Positions 25,674 to 33,618 of a DNA stretch of 64,000 bases are shown here, in pieces. Under the pieces are notes generated by a model that saw only the letters and a program-made list of their open reading frames with translations, was not told the origin of the DNA and ran no database searches. The stretch's first letter is position 1. Every line of letters begins with the position of its first letter. A program made the translations under genes and the position numbers. Source of the DNA: Lachnospiraceae bacterium (GTDB lineage Bacteria; Bacillota; Clostridia; Lachnospirales; Lachnospiraceae); the NCBI GenBank assembly GCA_028693165.1, contig JAQUVX010000002.1:154173-218172 (forward strand). The letters run 5' to 3'.

Positions 25674-26429
25674 TTAACCAATTCTGGTCGTATAGCCTCT
25701 CGAAGCTGTTTTCCAGGTCCGGTCTTCGCTCATGGGCTTGTTGGTGATCAGGATCGCCCGTTTCGTCGCCGAAGCCGGAATCGTGTACATCGCAGTCCGG
25801 TTAAACTTCCGCTCCCCGGCAAGAATATAGCTCTGCTTCGAGTTGCGGATGGCAATCTTCTTGATGTCATGTTCATACTCATCTGCCGACAAAAGACCAT
25901 ATCCCTCATCCAGTCCATTGACTCCGAGAAAGGCCTTGTCGAACCGAAACTCCCGCAGCATATCAAGCGTCTGGCGCCCCACAACCGCTCTGGAATATTC
26001 TTTCAGAAACCCGCACAGCAAAAGGGCATTGATTCCCTTCTGCTTCAGGCTCTCAAGCTGTGGAATTCCATTCGTCACAACGGTAAGCTTCGTCGTCTGA
26101 ATGTAGTCGATCATTGTCAACGTCGTCAGGCCGGAACCGATAAAAATCATCTCCTGATCCTGCACCAGACCACCTGCAATCTCCCCGATAATCCGGAGAT
26201 TTTCTGTGATCACGCCATCCATGATACTCCGGGTACGAACCGGCGCATGATGATTGCGCTGCGCTCCGCCCCAATACCGCTCGACCGCATTCTCCTTCTC
26301 CAGAAAGACAAGATCGCGGCGAATGGTAGCCTGGGAGACATCCAGCGATTCCGCAAGCTGCGTGTAGGACATCTTTCCATTGATGTCCAGAAGTTCCAGT
26401 ATCTTTGTTCTTCGTTTATTGTACTTCAT
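25674..26429 (-). CDS. DeoR-family transcriptional regulator (upstream of PTS-sulfatase operon)
   Basis: A 251-residue DeoR-type regulator. The helix-turn-helix reads ILELLDINGKMSYTQLAESL then DVSQATIRRDLVFLEKEN. The sensor domain has IGSGLTTLTMIDYI, VVTNGIPQLESL and FLGVNGLD. It starts four bases after the proS stop with no clear ribosome-binding site, so it may be translated by re-initiation from proS. Its stop lies immediately upstream of the promoter of the IIC-IIB-sulfatase operon, where three TTTGATTGA repeats are candidate operators. It is distinct from the DeoR protein at 15937-16698 and probably controls the other half of the locus. Confidence 0.9.
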   Translation of the reverse strand: MKYNKRRTKILELLDINGKMSYTQLAESLDVSQATIRRDLVFLEKENAVERYWGGAQRNHHAPVRTRSIMDGVITENLRIIGEIAGGLVQDQEMIFIGSGLTTLTMIDYIQTTKLTVVTNGIPQLESLKQKGINALLLCGFLKEYSRAVVGRQTLDMLREFRFDKAFLGVNGLDEGYGLLSADEYEHDIKKIAIRNSKQSYILAGERKFNRTAMYTIPASATKRAILITNKPMSEDRTWKTASRGYTTRIG

Positions 26430-26432
26430 CGC

Positions 26433-27866
26433 TTAGTACGCTCTGCCCCAGTACACCATCTTCTTCGCCGGTTTGCCGCAGCAGATACATTTATCTGAAA
26501 TCTGCTCCTGAGCAAATGGCATGCAACGGGAGGTTGCCGCGGTGTCTTCCTTGATCTTGTCCTCACAGGCCTGATCGCCGCACCACATGGCCTTCACGAA
26601 GCCCGGCTTCTCGTTGATGATCTTTACAAAGGTATCGTAATCAGCCGCCTGATAGGTATGTGCATCCCGGTGTTTTCTTGCCTTCTCAAGCATATCCTGC
26701 TGTATGGTATCCAGCAGTTCGCCAACCTTTGCCGCCAGCTCATCCATGGAAACCGTCAGCTTCTCATGGGTGTCACGGCGCACCAGAACTGCTTCGTTGT
26801 TCTCAATATCTCTCGGTCCGATCTCCACGCGTACCGGAATGCCACGCATCTCAGACTCGCTGAATTTCCAGCCCGGACTCTTGTCCGAATCATCCACCTT
26901 CACGCGGAAGCCAGACAGTACCTCACGCAGTGCAAATGCCTTATCCAGCACGCCTTCCTTCTGCTGCTGAATCGGCACGATCATCACCTGCGTCGGTGCG
27001 ATGCGAGGCGGTAGCACCAGTCCGTTGTCGTCGCCGTGTACCATGATGATGGCACCGATCATACGGGTCGTCATGCCCCAGGAGGTCTGGTGCACATACT
27101 GAAGGGAATTGTCCTTTGCTGCATACTGAATCCCGAACGCCTTTGCAAAACCGTCGCCGAAGTTGTGGCTGGTGCCGGACTGCAATGCCTTGCCGTCATG
27201 CATCAGAGACTCGATCGTGTAGGTCGCCTCCGCACCGGCGAATTTCTCCTTGTCGGTCTTCTGACCGCGGATCACCGGAATCGCCAGAACCTCCTCGCAG
27301 AAATCCGTATACAGATTCAGCATCTGGATGGTTCTCTCCTCAGCTTCCTCTGCGGTAGCATGTGCGGTATGACCCTCCTGCCACAGGAATTCTCTGGAGC
27401 GCAGGAACGGACGGGTCGTCTTCTCCCAGCGCACAACGGAACACCACTGGTTGTACACCTTTGGCAGATCGCGGTAAGAATGAATGTCCTTCGCATAGAA
27501 ATCACAGAACAACGTCTCGGACGTCGGGCGCACGCACAGACGCTCCTGAAGCGGCTCCAGACCGCCGTGGGTCACCCAGGCAACCTCCGGCGCAAATCCC
27601 TCTACGTGGTCTTTCTCCTTTTCCAGCAGACTCTCCGGAATAAACAGCGGCATGTAAACGTTCTCCACGCCCGTCTCCTTAAAGCGGCGGTCCAGCTCAT
27701 GCTGAATATTCTCCCAGATCGCATACCCCGCCGGCTTGATCACCATGCAGCCCTTCACGCTTGCGTAATCGCACAGCTCCGCCTTCTTTACCACATCCGT
27801 ATACCACTGCGCAAAATCTACGTCCATCGATGTGATCGATTCCACTAATTTCTTATCCTTCGCCAT
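26433..27866 (-). CDS. proS: Prolyl-tRNA synthetase, archaeal/eukaryotic type
   Basis: Class II aminoacyl-tRNA synthetase of 477 residues that charges tRNA-Pro. The short type without the bacterial editing insert is recognised by length and by [25 protein letters not shown]. Motif 2 appears in [20 protein letters not shown] and then EGHTAHAT, with the proline-binding region before it ([12 protein letters not shown]). The C-terminal zinc-binding extension (CGDQACEDK... CICCGKPA) ends in a conserved Tyr. It has an AAGGAG ribosome-binding site. Control is by a T-box leader at 28041-28340 that senses uncharged tRNA-Pro. A dispersed palindromic element lies between the leader's terminator and the start codon. 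The deoR gene follows at three bases. Confidence 0.97.
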   Translation of the reverse strand: MAKDKKLVESITSMDVDFAQWYTDVVKKAELCDYASVKGCMVIKPAGYAIWENIQHELDRRFKETGVENVYMPLFIPESLLEKEKDHVEGFAPEVAWVTHGGLEPLQERLCVRPTSETLFCDFYAKDIHSYRDLPKVYNQWCSVVRWEKTTRPFLRSREFLWQEGHTAHATAEEAEERTIQMLNLYTDFCEEVLAIPVIRGQKTDKEKFAGAEATYTIESLMHDGKALQSGTSHNFGDGFAKAFGIQYAAKDNSLQYVHQTSWGMTTRMIGAIIMVHGDDNGLVLPPRIAPTQVMIVPIQQQKEGVLDKAFALREVLSGFRVKVDDSDKSPGWKFSESEMRGIPVRVEIGPRDIENNEAVLVRRDTHEKLTVSMDELAAKVGELLDTIQQDMLEKARKHRDAHTYQAADYDTFVKIINEKPGFVKAMWCGDQACEDKIKEDTAATSRCMPFAQEQISDKCICCGKPAKKMVYWGRAY

Positions 27867-27900
27867 GATTGTTTTACTCCTTCTTTATTTTCATTGTTGT

Positions 27901-28039
27901 CAATTCCTGTGATTTAACAAAGAGTCCGGCTTGCCGGACTCGCGCGCCGGAGCGCGGTCGCTTCAGCGGCCATATTTCCTTAGCGCGGAGTGCGCATCCC
28001 CCGGAGGGTTTGTATCACAGGACGCAATTCCCTGTGATA
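27901..28039. repeat. Dispersed palindromic element, copy B, with flanking direct repeats
   Basis: Hairpin GAGTCCGGC/GCCGGACTC (27922-27941) continuing into GC-rich sequence that matches copy A at 17392-17446 for 55 bp. The unit is bounded by CAATTCCTGTGAT (27901-27913) and CAATTCCCTGTGAT (28025-28038), which look like a target-site duplication. At the right end TATCACAGG/CCTGTGATA (28013-28039) forms an inverted repeat. It lies in the proS 5' leader. Confidence 0.6.
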
Positions 28040-28040
28040 T

Positions 28041-28340
28041 AAAAAAAGATCATCTGATCCCCTGTCATCACACAAGGGACCAAATGACCATATCATTCGG
28101 CGGTACCACCCTGATTAGCACGGCACTGCTTCTCCCGATTCATCGGAAGCACATCGCCCATACTCTCTCAAACTCCGTTAACGCCGGAAATCACGCTGTA
28201 GTTCACTACAGAACTCCAAGGCCGGTTCAGCTTCCCTCGACATGACGATCTCACACCTGATGACCGTCTCTCTGAACATGTATGTCCGCTTACTAATCCT
28301 CTTCTCAGTTCGTTTCTTTATGACAGAACAACGTCTGTAT
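28041..28340 (-). promoter_or_regulatory. T-box riboswitch controlling proS
   Basis: A tRNA-sensing leader on the minus strand. The T-box bulge sequence is present (AGGGTGGTACCGCC, complement of about 28098-28111). Stem I carries an AGTA motif, and a candidate specifier reads GAA-CCG-GCCTTGG, with CCG a proline codon. The terminator is a 14-15 bp stem with G-U pairs (28048-28062 with 28076-28089) followed by seven T (28041-28047). Binding of uncharged tRNA-Pro should favour the antiterminator and allow proS transcription. Specifier choice is by eye. Confidence 0.88.
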
Positions 28341-28345
28341 GCTCG

Positions 28346-28374
28346 ATTCTACGTCAATTCGTGAGGTTTGTCAA
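28346..28374 (-). promoter_or_regulatory. Promoter of the proS T-box transcript
   Basis: On the minus strand a perfect TTGACA (28369-28374), a 17-bp spacer and TAGAAT (28346-28351), immediately upstream of the T-box leader. Confidence 0.8.
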
Positions 28375-28410
28375 GTGCAAACCCGGGTGTTTATTGATGT
28401 TTATTGCTGC

Positions 28411-29373
28411 TTATTGATGCTGCCAGTATTGCTCCACGTATTTTTCTGCATCATCCTTATTCAGGGAACACTTGCGCATGAGCTTTTCGCGTGTCTCTTC
28501 TTTTGTCGCCCCAAATTCCTGACAGGTTTCCACCAGCGCCTTGATGCCTTCCAGCTTTTCTTCCAGCCGGCCATCCATGATCATTTCCTGTAATGCCTGA
28601 CACATATCAACCCTCTCCTCTCTGTCTGCCTGATCCAGATACCGATCCATTTCATGAACATTGCCCAACACGGAAATTGCCTGAAGGGTCTCTGTTGTTA
28701 CCTCACGAAGCATCGCTTCATTCTTTTCTACAAATTCCTGCAGAAGCGCTTTATCTCTCTGGTATTTTACAAAACCAAGAACCATCCTAAGCTCACCGTC
28801 GTATGCATCCAGATTCTCGATCGCGCGAACCTCCATCAGATTCATTTTGTAATCATTGATACTACCTTTATAGTGAGCCAAAACGGGCGGAATGTCAAGC
28901 ATCTCGTGCAGACTTTTCGGGCCGTCCCAGGGTTTGCTCCCCCAATATACGACCATCGTCAATACCGGCATCAGCCGATCGGTCTTTGCGATACCGCTCA
29001 CGTACTCTGCTCCCCGAAGATCCCGCTTTTTCTTGTGCCGATCCTCGATTGTCTTTCGCTGTTCTTCATACCGCATCACATCATACAACATTTGCCGAAG
29101 CGGCATGGCATAATGAATATCCTCCTGATTTTCTATCCCCATGATCATCAGAACCATCCTGTCGTCATAGACCCGAATGGTGTCACGATACTTTTTGAGA
29201 ATTTCCAGCTCGGAAGCATGAATGCCGCTGACCATCAGCTCCACGGAATCAATGCTTCGCAGATATTCTGGCCGGATCACCTGCCTCCCTCCAAATCCAT
29301 TGTTGTTCCAGATTTGCGCAAAGCGCTCACTGTTGTTTAAATACCTCGTTGAAACAGCATCTTTTTTACCCAT
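28411..29373 (-). CDS. Rpn-family (YhgA-like) recombination-promoting nuclease/putative transposase
   Basis: A 320-residue protein of the YhgA-like/Rpn group with a PD-(D/E)xK nuclease fold, common as multiple copies in Lachnospiraceae. Visible features are VMLMIMGIENQEDIHYAMPL-like core, VLTMVVYWGSKPWDGPKSLHEML, and a charged C-terminal segment with MIMDGRLEEKLEGIKALVE. I start at 29373 (MGKKDAV) after GAGGAG; a longer frame adds eight residues. It stands alone between the T-box promoter and an orphan hicB, and no terminal inverted repeats were seen, so it is not part of an intact insertion sequence. Members elsewhere have DNA endonuclease activity; a role here is unproven. Confidence 0.8.
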   Translation of the reverse strand: MGKKDAVSTRYLNNSERFAQIWNNNGFGGRQVIRPEYLRSIDSVELMVSGIHASELEILKKYRDTIRVYDDRMVLMIMGIENQEDIHYAMPLRQMLYDVMRYEEQRKTIEDRHKKKRDLRGAEYVSGIAKTDRLMPVLTMVVYWGSKPWDGPKSLHEMLDIPPVLAHYKGSINDYKMNLMEVRAIENLDAYDGELRMVLGFVKYQRDKALLQEFVEKNEAMLREVTTETLQAISVLGNVHEMDRYLDQADREERVDMCQALQEMIMDGRLEEKLEGIKALVETCQEFGATKEETREKLMRKCSLNKDDAEKYVEQYWQHQ

Positions 29374-29537
29374 GCAGTGCTCTCCTCTTCCTGTCAAGTT
29401 TAATACGTTTCATTCATCGTGGAATGTTGGGGCAGATTGTCCCCAGGACTTATTCGGTCAGACAACCGAACGAAGTGTAGTTAGAGCATAGCACTGCAGA
29501 GCTGCTCCGTCAAGAGCATTGTTGTTCTCCGTTATTT

Positions 29538-29813
29538 TTAGTCATTATCCGGCAGAAGCTTCACGCGGATCATGATTTTTCTCACAAAACTGCCCTCCGG
29601 CAGCTCCATATCCTCATGATGGGTCTGTGCCGGCAGATCTCCGCCCTCTTCCATCTCCAGCATGATCCAGTTGTAGGCCGCCTCGCGCGCCTCGTCCATG
29701 GCATCCTCCAGATCCGGTCCGTCCGCCTCACAGCACTCCAGATCCGGGAACACGGCATGATAGCCTTTATCTTCTTTATGCGGTATAAACACCGCCGGGT
29801 AAGTAAATGTCAT
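29538..29813 (-). CDS. HicB-family antitoxin-like protein, orphan
   Basis: A 91-residue protein with the partial RNase-H-like HicB fold: YPAVFIPHKEDKGYHAVFPDLECCEADGPDLEDAMDEAREAA matches the family opening, in which substrate-mimic strands precede a helix. TAGGAGA precedes the ATG. No hicA-like toxin gene is adjacent (the neighbour encodes a lipoprotein), so it may be a solitary regulator or a leftover of a toxin-antitoxin pair. It ends nine bases after the upstream lipoprotein gene begins its downstream flank, suggesting co-transcription with it. Confidence 0.75.
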   Translation of the reverse strand: MTFTYPAVFIPHKEDKGYHAVFPDLECCEADGPDLEDAMDEAREAAYNWIMLEMEEGGDLPAQTHHEDMELPEGSFVRKIMIRVKLLPDND

Positions 29814-29822
29814 AATAATCTC

Positions 29823-30341
29823 CTATTCTTCGAATTTAAACTCTGCATATATCTCGTTATTACCGGCAAAAATAACCAACCGGCATGTTCCATCTTCTAT
29901 CCCATTCAAAATAGACTGTGGATAAAACACACCATTACAGGAATACGGTATTTCTTTATTTCCTTCAATTCCACATATATCCCACCTTCCTATTTCCTGA
30001 TAATAGTCCGGTGGATAATAGGCAAGCCGAACCCACTCATCTTTATCGTAATATTCTATATATGGGATTGAAAAATAATAAAATCCTTTACCAGCATTAT
30101 TGTTTGTAATAGTGTAAACAATTTTTTCTGTACCTTTTGGATATACCGACAGTTCTGTCTTAACCATAATATTACTATAATCCGTCTCCATTTCAAAGTC
30201 TAAGGGTACTGATTCGGTTATGTCTATTGGTTCCGGATTAACATTTACTTCATGCTCCTTACTCTCCGTTTTTATGCATCCGGATATTAATACTAATACA
30301 GAGAGTATTAAGAATACAATGATACATTTTTGCTTTTTCAA
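29823..30341 (-). CDS. Lipoprotein with bacterial Ig-like domain
   Basis: A secreted, lipid-anchored protein of about 172 residues. The signal segment KKQKCIIVFLILSVLVLISGC ends in a lipobox. The mature part resembles the Ig-like fold found in many clostridial lipoproteins (KTELSVYPKGTEKIVYTIT, then NNNAGKGFYYFSIPYIEYY, and a final CRLVIFAGNNEIYAEFKF strand). The longest frame opens with a GTG that is part of a ribosome-binding site. A TTG at 30341 placed nine bases after AATAGGAGG gives a clean signal peptide and is my preferred start. The gene is AT-rich compared with its flanks, suggesting acquisition. Function unknown. Confidence 0.65.
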   Translation of the reverse strand: MKKQKCIIVFLILSVLVLISGCIKTESKEHEVNVNPEPIDITESVPLDFEMETDYSNIMVKTELSVYPKGTEKIVYTITNNNAGKGFYYFSIPYIEYYDKDEWVRLAYYPPDYYQEIGRWDICGIEGNKEIPYSCNGVFYPQSILNGIEDGTCRLVIFAGNNEIYAEFKFEE

Positions 30342-30533
30342 ATAAGATAGCCTCCTATTCCCGTCCATCTTTCGGCTATATATCCTCTTTGATTTTTCTG
30401 CTGATAGCCGTTGGTAAATCACCTCCCTTTAGCAATTATGTGAGTATCTATAAATCGTGATTCCTGCCAATTTTGTCAAATCCCCAATCTGGGCTTTGCT
30501 ACATACATTGGGAAACAAACTTAGTACAGTCGT

Positions 30534-31436
30534 TTACCTCTTCTGCAAATAATGTATTGTAATTGCGACACTGTCGCCTGCTTTATCTTCCGGTTCGTCT
30601 TCACTTACCGCTGGTCCTTTTGAATTATTTTCTGAGTTTGCCTTTATATCATTTAAAATATCCTGTTCTAAGGTATCTTTAGATACTTTTGCACCTTTAG
30701 ATAAATAGTTTCTTGTGATTTTGTTTTGCAACATTTCAAATATATAATCCTGAATCCACAGCTTTAATAACTTCGGACCATCTTCAGAATCAGCAACATG
30801 AGCCAGGAACCAGGTTCCTCCATTTTCGTTTCCATCATTAGTATGAAGTGTTCTTTCCAAATAAAACAGAATCTCATCAACGCCATCTGCAATTGGAATA
30901 ATTTCTGTTATATTTAGAGTTGAATCAATTGATTCAACTTTATTGGATTTCACGGCTGCGTTCTGGTATGCAAAGGACTCCACCAACAATTTGCTTTCTT
31001 GCCTTGCCTTACTGGAAAGATCATAATATTGGTCAAACTCTGGCATAGCTTTGGTCAAGTAAACATTCATATAAGCATCCATAAAATCTGTCAGGAACTC
31101 ATAAGTAGCTCTATCAATCGTAACTGTACGTCTGTTAAGATTATTAAGGGCTGCCGATACCTTTTTACTGTTCTCCTCAAAAAGTGTCGCAGGATTCTCC
31201 GATAACAAATCGCTTTCAAATGCATATTTGTCCGCGACACTGTTTTCTGCCTTTCTGCCAACATTGCCTTCCTCAATAACAACCTTGACCGGTGCCTCTG
31301 TTTCCACATCACCAATCATGTACAGTTTCTCTGATTCCTGTGCTTCATCACTGTCTGCAAATGCCATTACAGTCGGTGTCAGCATAAGCGCACTGGCAAG
31401 CATAATTCCCATAAATCCGTTTTTCTTCAATTTCAT
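30534..31436 (-). CDS. Secreted protein of unknown function
   Basis: A 300-residue protein with a Sec signal peptide (MKLKKNGFMGIMLASALML then TPTVMAFA, cleavage before Asp-Ser-Asp). The mature region is acidic and mostly helical, with no motif I recognise; it ends in a Ser/Asn/Glu-rich stretch and a short AITIHYLQKR strand. The ribosome-binding site GAGAGGA is good. Base composition is AT-rich like the Ig-like lipoprotein gene downstream, and both are secreted, so they may be one acquired unit. Divergent from nudC. Confidence 0.7.
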   Translation of the reverse strand: MKLKKNGFMGIMLASALMLTPTVMAFADSDEAQESEKLYMIGDVETEAPVKVVIEEGNVGRKAENSVADKYAFESDLLSENPATLFEENSKKVSAALNNLNRRTVTIDRATYEFLTDFMDAYMNVYLTKAMPEFDQYYDLSSKARQESKLLVESFAYQNAAVKSNKVESIDSTLNITEIIPIADGVDEILFYLERTLHTNDGNENGGTWFLAHVADSEDGPKLLKLWIQDYIFEMLQNKITRNYLSKGAKVSKDTLEQDILNDIKANSENNSKGPAVSEDEPEDKAGDSVAITIHYLQKR

Positions 31437-31536
31437 TATAATCCTCTCGAATTCTATACCTGTCTATTATAACGTCCCCTCCGCAAAAATACAACTCACA
31501 AAACCGTACAAACGGAAATACAAGCCAATCTCCTGC

Positions 31537-31565
31537 TTGCGCCCCTGCACGGTTCGTACTATAAT
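31537..31565 (+). promoter_or_regulatory. Promoter of nudC
   Basis: TTGCGC (31537-31542), a 17-bp spacer and a perfect TATAAT (31560-31565), about 30 bp before the ATG. Confidence 0.7.
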
Positions 31566-31601
31566 CGAACTAATTCATTCAGAAAGCCGAGGTTCACACG
31601 C

Positions 31602-32441
31602 ATGATACAGGATATTGCCCCGCATATTTATGACAACGCCTATCGCCCGGAGGCACCGGGCGCTGACAGTTATGCTTTATATTATGAGGATCACACCGCT
31701 CTCATTTCTCGAAGCGGAGAAGCGGAGTTTGATTTCCCGCGGTTTCAGGATCTGGAAGGCTGCAACGATGATATTTACCAGAACTGTACCTATCTGTTCT
31801 CGATCGACCATCAGCGCTTCTATCTGGTGGAACACATCACCATCCCCGCGCCGTCCGCATTTTCCATGGAGAATACGCTGTTCTTCCGCGTCGGCACCCC
31901 CGGCTATCTCGCATTTGCCGGGATCACCGGATATCAGCTGTTTACCTGGTACCGCAGCCATCACTACTGCGGCCGCTGCGGTGCACCGCTGCGCCACGAT
32001 GAAAAGGAGCGGATGATGTTCTGCGCTTCCTGTCATCAGATGGAATTTCCCAAGATCTCCCCGGCCGTCATCATCGGCGTGACCGATGGCAACAAGCTAT
32101 TGCTTTCCAAATACGCGGGACGCACCTACAAAAAATATGCGCTTCTCGCCGGCTTTACCGAGATCGGGGAGACGCTGGAGGAGACCGTCAAGCGTGAGGT
32201 CATGGAAGAGGTCGGCTTAAAGGTGACCAACATCCGCTATTACAAGAATCAGCCCTGGTCCTTCTCGGACAGCCTGCTGGTCGGCTTCTTCTGCGACCTC
32301 GCCGAGCCTGGCGACATAAGGCTTGACCAGGACGAGCTGGCACTTGCCAAATGGTTTGAGCGGGAAGACCTGCCGACGGACGACGATGAGCAGATCAGTC
32401 TGACCCGCGAGATGATCCAGTTCTTCCACGACCAGACCTGA
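31602..32441 (+). CDS. nudC: NAD(+) diphosphatase / RNA deNADding enzyme
   Basis: A 279-residue Nudix hydrolase that cleaves NADH to NMNH and AMP and can remove NAD caps from RNA. An N-terminal domain is followed by a four-cysteine zinc ribbon (CGRCGAPLRHDEK... FCASC, about 124-146). Next comes the Nudix box GFTEIGETLEETVKREVMEE, then VGL (about 180-202), with all catalytic Glu residues present. The SQPWSFS-like segment of NudC proteins appears as NQPWSFSDSLLVGFF. Single gene with its own promoter; its stop lies five bases from the stop of the convergent permease gene, with no room for a terminator between them. Confidence 0.95.
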   Translation: MIQDIAPHIYDNAYRPEAPGADSYALYYEDHTALISRSGEAEFDFPRFQDLEGCNDDIYQNCTYLFSIDHQRFYLVEHITIPAPSAFSMENTLFFRVGTPGYLAFAGITGYQLFTWYRSHHYCGRCGAPLRHDEKERMMFCASCHQMEFPKISPAVIIGVTDGNKLLLSKYAGRTYKKYALLAGFTEIGETLEETVKREVMEEVGLKVTNIRYYKNQPWSFSDSLLVGFFCDLAEPGDIRLDQDELALAKWFEREDLPTDDDEQISLTREMIQFFHDQT

Positions 32442-32445
32442 TCCG

Positions 32446-33516
32446 TCAGTCGTTCGATTCTGTACACGCTTCCACCAGATCTTCGATCAGAAGAAGGCCG
32501 ATGGACCCCAGCAAAAATCCGGGGATTCCGAACAGACGGAGTCCCACATACATGGCAATCAGCGTTTCCAGGGGAGAGAGTCCAACTCGGCTCCCCATCA
32601 TTTTTGCCTCCAGAATCTGCCGCAGGAAATAGCAGATCACATACAAAAGCAGCAGTACCACCGCCGGGACGAACCGCCGCCCGAACAGATACACCAACGC
32701 CCAGGGGATCAGCACCGTCCCCGTCCCAAAGACCGGCAGCGCGTCCAGCAGTCCGATCCCGACTCCCAGCAGAATATAATAAGGATTTCCCAGCAGCCAC
32801 AGTCCAGCCGTACAGATGACCGCAGTCAGCAGCATGATCCCGCCCTGTGTTTTCAGATACGCGTGAAACACCAGGGACAGCCTGCGCGCAATCAGCGCAT
32901 ACTCCCGCTGGAACTGTGAGCGCTCACATCTTGCCTTCCACTGTTCCATCTCCTGCAATGCCATTCCGGTTCCCACCGTGACCAGCACAAGAAACACCAC
33001 ACTCTCCACGCCAAGCCGAACCGCCACAACCGAATTTGCCATGAGAAACGGCATCGCAGCCTGCCGTGTGCTCTCCATCAGACCGCGCAGCATTTCCCGC
33101 ATCAGGTAGACCAGCCGGTTGCTTCGCATGCAAAAAAAGGACTCCATGTCGTGGCAGACCGCCGTCAGCCAATGATCCAGCTGCGCGATCCACCCCGGAA
33201 TCCGGCTGGCAAGCAGGCAGGCTTCCAGACACAGTCTGCGCCCTCCCACACAGACAAGCGCCAACAGGATCAAGGAAAGCACCAGCAGCTGCACCACTCC
33301 GATGGCCCCGATCGGAATCCCAAACTCCCTGCCCCGCAGGCGAAACCGGAGCCGGTTTGCAAGCCAGCGCGATGACGGGCGCAGCAAAAGCGCCAGCCCC
33401 CAGGAAAACAAAAAGGGAATCACAAGCGGCAGCAGGTAACGAAAGCTCCCGTACACTGCGCCTGTAATTCCCATTATAAATAATATTTTCTTCAGTTTCT
33501 TGATCGGTTTACCCAT
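32446..33516 (-). CDS. AI-2E/YtvI-family membrane permease
   Basis: A 356-residue integral membrane protein of the AI-2E transporter superfamily (PerM), closest in feel to the YtvI sporulation branch. About seven or eight hydrophobic segments are visible, with the family pattern GLLDALPVFGTGTVLIPWALV and GLSPLETLIAMYVGLRLFG, then IPGFLLGSIGLLL. The start is preceded by AGGTGAG. A TTGTAC/GTACAA inverted repeat (33536-33554) lies 20 bp upstream and may be an operator. What it transports is unknown. Confidence 0.85.
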   Translation of the reverse strand: MGKPIKKLKKILFIMGITGAVYGSFRYLLPLVIPFLFSWGLALLLRPSSRWLANRLRFRLRGREFGIPIGAIGVVQLLVLSLILLALVCVGGRRLCLEACLLASRIPGWIAQLDHWLTAVCHDMESFFCMRSNRLVYLMREMLRGLMESTRQAAMPFLMANSVVAVRLGVESVVFLVLVTVGTGMALQEMEQWKARCERSQFQREYALIARRLSLVFHAYLKTQGGIMLLTAVICTAGLWLLGNPYYILLGVGIGLLDALPVFGTGTVLIPWALVYLFGRRFVPAVVLLLLYVICYFLRQILEAKMMGSRVGLSPLETLIAMYVGLRLFGIPGFLLGSIGLLLIEDLVEACTESND

Positions 33517-33535
33517 GGACTCACCTGTTTCTGAT

Positions 33536-33554
33536 TTGTACTTCCTTTGTACAA
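33536..33554. promoter_or_regulatory. TTGTAC inverted repeat upstream of the permease gene
   Basis: TTGTAC (33536-33541) and GTACAA (33549-33554) with a 7-bp spacer, 20 bp before the start codon. A possible operator; no promoter hexamers were convincing. Confidence 0.3.
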
Positions 33555-33618
33555 TCTCTATTGTGTCCTGAGCCGTCCGAAATATGTGACCAATCCGCCT
33601 GTTTTTAACGGAATTTTT

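Noticed and set aside
28411-29373. Insertion sequence
   Set aside because: The Rpn-family gene is often annotated as a transposase, but I found no terminal inverted repeats or target duplication around it.
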